The position numbers and the translations under genes were made by a program. From an uncultured Neomegalonema sp. (GTDB taxonomy: Bacteria > Pseudomonadota > Alphaproteobacteria > Rhodobacterales > Rhodobacteraceae), in NCBI GenBank assembly GCA_937974055.1, contig CALJIU010000021.1, positions 1-42,181 of the forward strand: a DNA stretch of 42,181 nucleotides, read 5' to 3'. A model generated the notes under the pieces. The model had not been told where the DNA came from. It was given only the letters and a program-made list of their open reading frames with translations, and did not search any database. Shown in pieces: positions 37,403 through 42,181 of this stretch (positions within the stretch are counted from its first letter, which is position 1; the number at the start of each line of letters is the position of its first letter).

Positions 37403-38103
37403 TACGCTTCCTTCCGCACCGGCATATCGTCTGGCTCGACAACGAGTGCGTGCCTGATATCGAAAAGAGCTGCCCGATGTTTGCAAACACGCTTCGTGCA
37501 ACCACTATGGTCCGGCAAGCCACCCACACGCAGCGTCGGCGGCGTCAATTGCCGAAAGAATTCATGCAGTGTTTCAGGCTGACGATGTATCCAGCACAAC
37601 CAGCATTGTAGACCATCCTGCAAGATCGCTGCCGCGAGCGGCTCCACTCCGATAGGCGATTGCGCATCGATCAAATGCGAAAGTGAAAGAGAATCACTTG
37701 CTTTGGACAACCGCACATCATGCGTGTTCAACGCGATGCCAAGGAAAGCGGACAATTCGGCAAGGGTCGCAGCATCCACGATCCTGCGCAGTGCAGCATA
37801 GTGACAGACGATACCCGTATCGATGATCAAAGCCTGCAAGCCATGTTCACCATGCGCAATGATCGCTTCGGCAGGAGAGGCGAGCAAATCTCGGCAAGAA
37901 TCGCCGACCCGCGATTTTCGCAGGAAGCGCCGCTCCAACCGCATTCTATAACGGCTTTCACTCAGCAACACGGCTAGCGAAGGGGGTAAATCTCCAACGA
38001 TCTGTGCGGTGGAGATACCTGCTGTCAGCGATGCAGCCTGTCTTTGGGTCTTGAGACGTTGCGGCACAGGGCATTCTGCCCGGTTTGCAACGGCTGGTGT
38101 CAT
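37402..38103 (-). CDS. SctK (YscK)-like sorting-platform protein
   Basis: 233 aa; position between sctJ and sctL with overlaps at both ends; weak family signature. Confidence 0.6.
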   Translation of the reverse strand: MTPAVANRAECPVPQRLKTQRQAASLTAGISTAQIVGDLPPSLAVLLSESRYRMRLERRFLRKSRVGDSCRDLLASPAEAIIAHGEHGLQALIIDTGIVCHYAALRRIVDAATLAELSAFLGIALNTHDVRLSKASDSLSLSHLIDAQSPIGVEPLAAAILQDGLQCWLCWIHRQPETLHEFFRQLTPPTLRVGGLPDHSGCTKRVCKHRAALFDIRHALVVEPDDMPVRKEA

Positions 38104-38999
38104 GTCTTGCCGCGCCGCCGTGCGGGTTCAGGTTCCAGCGAATCATCACCGTCAATGCCTACACTTCCCCGACGGGGACGGTCGAACAGACCTTTGGCAG
38201 CAACGAGCAAAACGAGCAAACCGCCAGCAAGAATAGCTGCGATTGCCGGATTGAACGGTGCCGCATTAGGGGTCGCAGCACGAGCGATATAAGGCGTTTT
38301 CGACTGCGCCCGATCGGACTGCGCCTGCTCTGTAGGCCAGGCCATCTCTTCCAGAATACCGCCAGCAAAGGCGGAATCGCGATCTTGCGCCTGCATCACA
38401 TTAGTCGCTTCACGCTGCGGCATAGAACGTTTCACCGGAAACAACGCGACCAAGACATCCTCATATTCTAGATCATCGACCGCATGAGAAACCAAGAGCT
38501 TGATTCGCGGGACCATACCCTCCGTGGACAAGTCACCCTCATGGTGAATCGCAACCGATGCCGAGGACTTGTTCACCCGACGCCCAAGCGGATCGAGAGC
38601 GGGAGTCGCGAGATGAACACGTGCAGAGACAACACCATCGATCTCGGAAACAGTCTGCGATAATTCTTGCGACGTTGCGTACGCAAGACGCGCGCGTTCT
38701 TCCGAAGGGGATGCGATCAATCGATCATTCTCGAAGACATCGACCATCGAACGAAACACAGGGCGCGGCAAACCGCTTTCATTGATCAGACGAACCGCAG
38801 GAGCAAAATCATCCTCCGGCACATCCACGGCAAAGGTGCCGTCCTTCTTCTCGACGCGCTTTGCATCGATATTCGCGAATAAGAGCAGTGATGCGATCTC
38901 GTTCGCGTCACGCTGCGTAAGATTGTCATGCACCTCGATCCGACATCCGGCGAGCGCAAGCATGGCTGCGAAGACAAAGCCGGTTTTCCGGTTCATCAT
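38100..38999 (-). CDS. sctJ: T3SS inner-ring lipoprotein SctJ
   Basis: Lipobox MLALAGC; IEVHDNLTQRDANEIASLLLFANIDAKRVEKKDGTFAVDV...SPSEERARLAYATSQELSQTVSEIDGVVSARVHL; C-terminal TM. Confidence 0.95.
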   Translation of the reverse strand: MMNRKTGFVFAAMLALAGCRIEVHDNLTQRDANEIASLLLFANIDAKRVEKKDGTFAVDVPEDDFAPAVRLINESGLPRPVFRSMVDVFENDRLIASPSEERARLAYATSQELSQTVSEIDGVVSARVHLATPALDPLGRRVNKSSASVAIHHEGDLSTEGMVPRIKLLVSHAVDDLEYEDVLVALFPVKRSMPQREATNVMQAQDRDSAFAGGILEEMAWPTEQAQSDRAQSKTPYIARAATPNAAPFNPAIAAILAGGLLVLLVAAKGLFDRPRRGSVGIDGDDSLEPEPARRRGKT

Positions 39000-39052
39000 A
39001 ATATGACCTCCAGCGGTAAATGCATCGAAGCGCGAGAACGCACCAACGAGTG

Positions 39053-39529
39053 CTATTGCCCGCGCATCAGGGACGAAGCGGAGGACGAAAGCTGCGAGCC
39101 GGTCTTAACAATCAGTTGTGTTTCAATCGCGTAGTCGAAACTCCGCGTCATCGCACCAACAGCCTGATCGAACCCCAGCGGCTCAGGAGCATTTACTGCA
39201 GTATTCACGCCAGACGATGGTCGAATGCTCGCAGGGCCAGAAAGCAATTCGCTTTTAGCGACGTCGAGCGACGAAGCCGGGCCAACGCCCACATTGCTCA
39301 TCGCTTTGCGATTCGCAGACCGCGTTTCCTCGAAATTCCGTAGCGTATCGACTAAGCCATTACCGATCTGTCCCATGGGTGTGGACGTCTTCGACGGCGG
39401 CGCAAATTCGATCGTTACGGGCTGACTCGACGATGCCCTGCCCTGCGCTGGCTCGATAGCCGCACGTTGCGCATTTGACAAAGCTTGAGCGTTAATGCCG
39501 CCCTGTGATGCAATTGCTGAAATCGACAC
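39053..39529 (-). CDS. sctI: SctI-like inner rod protein
   Basis: Immediately upstream of sctJ; C-terminal QAVGAMTRSFDYAIETQLIVKTGSQLSSSASSLMRGQ is SctI-like. GTG start at 39529 with upstream GGGAGA preferred. Confidence 0.65.
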   Translation of the reverse strand: MSISAIASQGGINAQALSNAQRAAIEPAQGRASSSQPVTIEFAPPSKTSTPMGQIGNGLVDTLRNFEETRSANRKAMSNVGVGPASSLDVAKSELLSGPASIRPSSGVNTAVNAPEPLGFDQAVGAMTRSFDYAIETQLIVKTGSQLSSSASSLMRGQ

Positions 39530-39586
39530 AGCACATCTCCCGGTTCCATCGTCTAAGTGATGGGAAATATAGGACAAAAGCCGCCT

Positions 39587-39880
39587 TTAGGCGGGAAACG
39601 AAATCACGTTTCCACGCGCGCCGGGTCCACCACCACCTGCTCCACCGGCGGCGACTCCGGATATACGAAGCGGTTGAATGTCAGCATTGTCGCACGTCGT
39701 TGTGCGCAGATGCATCGAGGGGAACCTAGTAAGGGAGCATGCCTTGCCACCAACGGTGCGCGCGAGCTTGCGCAGCATCCCAGTACGGGCCATGCGCCGT
39801 GCCAGACCAGACACGAAAGCACGCGCGAAGGCGCGGCGCGCGCTTTCCTGCTGTGCTTCATATCGGTCAACGGTACACAT
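39587..39880 (-). CDS. 97-aa basic hypothetical protein inside the T3SS cluster
   Basis: ORF with AGGGAT upstream; Arg-rich N-terminus and Gly-rich tail; no family recognised. Confidence 0.35.
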   Translation of the reverse strand: MCTVDRYEAQQESARRAFARAFVSGLARRMARTGMLRKLARTVGGKACSLTRFPSMHLRTTTCDNADIQPLRISGVAAGGAGGGGPGARGNVISFPA

Positions 39881-39992
39881 GATTTTGGCGATCCCTATTC
39901 TTTTTTAGCGTGTTAGCGAGCGAGGCGATGCCCGGTGGAAGAGAGATCCACTGCTGCGCCTCAGAACGCATTCACACTGGCAATTCGATCGA

Positions 39993-40175
39993 TCAGTCAA
40001 CCGCAGATTCGTCCTTGAGGACGGATTGAATGACGTCACCACCGATGAGCTGGAGCATCACAGCAGATGTATTGGCGAGACCTTCCTTGAAGACCTCGTC
40101 AAAGTTAGCGCCATCTGCGCCAGCAGATGCCTGTGCAGGATCGGCTGCACCACCTATCGAGTTCAAAGCATTCAT
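39993..40175 (-). CDS. 60-aa T3SS-cluster protein; alternative needle candidate
   Basis: Upstream AAGGA; GANFDEVFKEGLANTSAVMLQLIGGDVIQSVLKDE helical C-terminus; follows an SctG-like TPR gene. Confidence 0.4.
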   Translation of the reverse strand: MNALNSIGGAADPAQASAGADGANFDEVFKEGLANTSAVMLQLIGGDVIQSVLKDESAVD

Positions 40176-40210
40176 CTTTTCGTTCCTTCACTGCGCCTTG
40201 CGCATATTCT

Positions 40211-40666
40211 TCAAGCAGTTCCGTAGCTCAGTATCAGTCGGCGGGCACCACAATCGGGACCGCGCATAATCTCACGCCGCAACGCCTTCGCCTCTGCCTG
40301 CCGACCAAATCCCATCAGGAATATCGCCAGCACAGCCTTAGCCTCCCGCACGCAGAGCTTCTTCGTCGCGATAGCGCGGCGAAGGCGGGCAAATGCGTCA
40401 CGCTCCCGTCCAGCAGCCACTTCGATCATCGCAATACCAATCGAGCCAGCCGCATTGTAGCTCTGCTCTGCATCGATTAACTCAAAGATCGGCAACGCTT
40501 CTTCTCCACGTTCGATAGCAAGCGCTAACACCCCAACTTCACACAACAGCTTGAGATCCTCGCGAGTCACCGAAGAGACAGGAGCCTCCGGTTCAGGCAA
40601 ACTGGAAGCCTGCAAGGCATCCGAATCCCCAATTGTGGTAAAATCAAAGGCTTCAAACACGCTCAT
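40211..40666 (-). CDS. SctG/YscG- or HrpB1-like TPR chaperone
   Basis: Helical-repeat protein (LKLLCEVGVLALAIERGEEALPIFELIDAEQSYNAAGSIGIAMIEVAAGRERDAFARLRRAI); start overlaps the SctC-like stop (ATGA). Confidence 0.5.
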   Translation of the reverse strand: MSVFEAFDFTTIGDSDALQASSLPEPEAPVSSVTREDLKLLCEVGVLALAIERGEEALPIFELIDAEQSYNAAGSIGIAMIEVAAGRERDAFARLRRAIATKKLCVREAKAVLAIFLMGFGRQAEAKALRREIMRGPDCGARRLILSYGTA

Positions 40667-41355
40667 CCCCCCCAACGCCCGCCACGATTCACGATCGGCG
40701 CAGTGCGTTCCGGAGAAGATTTTAGCATAGACGCCCTCCGAAGACGCTCGGCGAGTTCGGCCTGGATACGCAACGCCTCCAGCGCACGCTCTCTCTCTTC
40801 TTTTTCGAGAATACGGGCCTCGCGTTCGCGCTCGGCACGCTCCGCTTTGTCCGCGAGCCTCTTCTCGACAAGTTCAGTCAAGACGATCTCGACGATCCCG
40901 ACGTAGCGGGGCGGACCAACGACCAGAGCAAGCTGCTCATCCGTAGCCGTAATCGGGAAACGTGACTCGTAAGCGCCCAAGGATTCCAATGCGCCGACAA
41001 GAGAAGAGCGCTTTACGCCGCCCATATCGAGAATACGACTCACCTGCTCACTATTCGATGACACCTCGATTCGTCGGCCATCATAACGCCAATCCAAGGC
41101 ATACTCGCGAGCAAGCGCGGCGATGATCTCAGATCCCGATGCGCCCTCAAACCGAGCAGAGACCGACCCATCAACTTCACTAGAAACAACAACTGGAACA
41201 CCGGCAAGCGAACCAAACTGCATAAGAACATCACGCAAAGCCTGATCCCGCACAACGATGTTATACCGGTCTGCCTGCCACTGCGCCGAATCGGCAGCGA
41301 TTGCGCTGGAACACAGTGCAACAGATAGTGCCAATCCGAGCGTACGCCGAAGCAT
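40663..41355 (-). CDS. SctC N-terminal-domain protein (NolW/RhcC1-like), lacks the secretin barrel
   Basis: Signal peptide; IVVRDQALRDVLMQFGSLAGVPVVVSSEVDGSVSARFEGASGSEIIAALAREYALDWRYDGRRIEVSSNSEQVSRIL is the N0 domain of T3SS secretins; only 230 aa, ends in a charged coiled segment. Confidence 0.75.
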   Translation of the reverse strand: MLRRTLGLALSVALCSSAIAADSAQWQADRYNIVVRDQALRDVLMQFGSLAGVPVVVSSEVDGSVSARFEGASGSEIIAALAREYALDWRYDGRRIEVSSNSEQVSRILDMGGVKRSSLVGALESLGAYESRFPITATDEQLALVVGPPRYVGIVEIVLTELVEKRLADKAERAEREREARILEKEERERALEALRIQAELAERLRRASMLKSSPERTAPIVNRGGRWGG

Positions 41356-41608
41356 GCAATCTCTCCCGTGTTACAAACCAAACCACATTTGGCTTCTACC
41401 TCACCAACACTTCGCACACCAATCGGATCAAAACAAGACATTTGAAAGATTTTCAGACCGAACTGTTTCGTACAGTGTCATTTTTTAAAACATCTTCTTG
41501 CCTATGTATCGTTTTGATGCAAGCATCTAGCTGTCTTGTTTGTATTCGAGACGGCGACCTTGAATGCGATTCAGGCTTTTGTAAAAATGGATGCAGGGGA
41601 AAAGCACC

Positions 41609-42181
41609 ATGGCTTTCAACGTTTCTGGAACTTCTAATAAAGGCGACGCCTCAGGCGCAGGTTCCGCTTCTGGCAGTAAGTTTTCGAGCTATTACGGCGG
41701 TAACAATAAAGGCGGATCACAAGGCCCTCAGGGCCCCCAAGGCCCCCAGGGTCCAAAAGGCGATACCGGTGCAAAAGGCCACAATGGCCACGACGGTGCT
41801 AAAGGCGATACCGGTGCACGCGGCGCACAAGGTGCTACCGGCGATACCGGCGCACGTGGCGCTAAAGGCGATACCGGCGCACGCGGCGCACAAGGTGCTA
41901 CCGGCGACACCGGCGCACGTGGCGCTAAAGGCGATACCGGCGCTGCTGGTGCAAATGGTAAAGACGGTGCCAAAGGTGACACCGGCGCACAGGGTGCCAA
42001 AGGCGATACCGGAGCAACCGGCGCTGCTGGTGCAAACGGTAAAGACGGTGCCAAAGGTGACACCGGCGCACAGGGTGCCAAAGGCGATACCGGAGCAACC
42101 GGCGCTGCTGGTGCAAATGGTAAAGACGGTGCCAAAGGTGACACCGGCGCACAGGGTGCCAAAGGCGATACCGGAGCAACC
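41609..42181 (+). CDS. collagen-like (Gly-X-Y)n protein, 3' end beyond the window
   Basis: ATG with upstream [96 protein letters not shown]... open to the right edge. Absent from the supplied ORF list, which shows only antisense ORFs here. Confidence 0.93.
   Translation, partial: MAFNVSGTSNKGDASGAGSASGSKFSSYYGGNNKGGSQGPQGPQGPQGPKGDTGAKGHNGHDGAKGDTGARGAQGATGDTGARGAKGDTGARGAQGATGDTGARGAKGDTGAAGANGKDGAKGDTGAQGAKGDTGATGAAGANGKDGAKGDTGAQGAKGDTGATGAAGANGKDGAKGDTGAQGAKGDTGAT
41804..41929 (+). repeat. two tandem 63-nt collagen-coding repeats
   Basis: [21 protein letters not shown] encoded at 41804-41866 and 41867-41929 with near-identical DNA. Confidence 0.85.
41939..42181 (+). repeat. three tandem 81-nt collagen-coding repeats reaching the window edge
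   Basis: [27 protein letters not shown] units at 41939, 42020 and 42101; they differ by AAT/AAC only as read. Confidence 0.9.

Noticed and set aside
26568-41355. Flagellar export cluster
   Set aside because: SctJ lipoprotein, FHA-type SctD, SctC N0 protein and the SctO/K/X/Y-like set are T3SS features; no flagellin, hook, rod or FlhF-type genes.
41728-42162. 144-aa minus-strand Pro/Ala-rich repeat ORF ([17 protein letters not shown]...)
   Set aside because: Mirror of the in-frame Gly-X-Y collagen coding sequence; the plus-strand frame has start, RBS and collagen logic.
41804-42181. CRISPR-like regular repeats
   Set aside because: No spacers; the repeats are contiguous, in frame and encode collagen triplets.

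Overview
42.2 kb window from an alphaproteobacterial genome (Rhodobacterales-like by gene content and order; inference). Left of about 24.8 kb it is mostly housekeeping. This part holds the tail of a GFA-family gene, a small AT-rich islet, a GbsR/MarR-like regulator with an RND efflux pair, mce, a SPOR protein then dacC-tmk-holB-tatD-MBL hydrolase, a CpaC-N-like protein, a CAP lipoprotein, glyQ, pepA, holC, a PEP-CTERM-like protein, an ABC-F ATPase and a Rieske oxygenase. From about 41.36 kb down to 26.57 kb (minus strand) lies a nearly continuous non-flagellar type III secretion (T3SS) cluster. Its apparent order is SctC(N-domain only)-SctG?-60aa-97aa-SctI-J-K-L-N-O-Q-R-S-T-U-E?-F?-D-X?-Y?-V. 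The cluster is bracketed by two unusual candidate cargo genes: an animal-type haem peroxidase downstream of sctV with no visible Sec signal, and a divergently transcribed collagen-like (Gly-X-Y)n protein that runs off the right edge and is missing from the supplied ORF track. Unusual T3SS features include: a NolW/RhcC1-like truncated secretin with no barrel gene in the window; SctU with SGNQ where the NPTH autocleavage motif is expected, plus no SctP gene between sctO and sctQ; a strong internal Shine-Dalgarno/ATG in sctQ predicting a 91-aa SctQ-C; an intra-cluster terminator hairpin after a candidate needle gene; and a 24-nt perfect palindrome in the peroxidase promoter. All calls are from reading the sequence; no searches were run.
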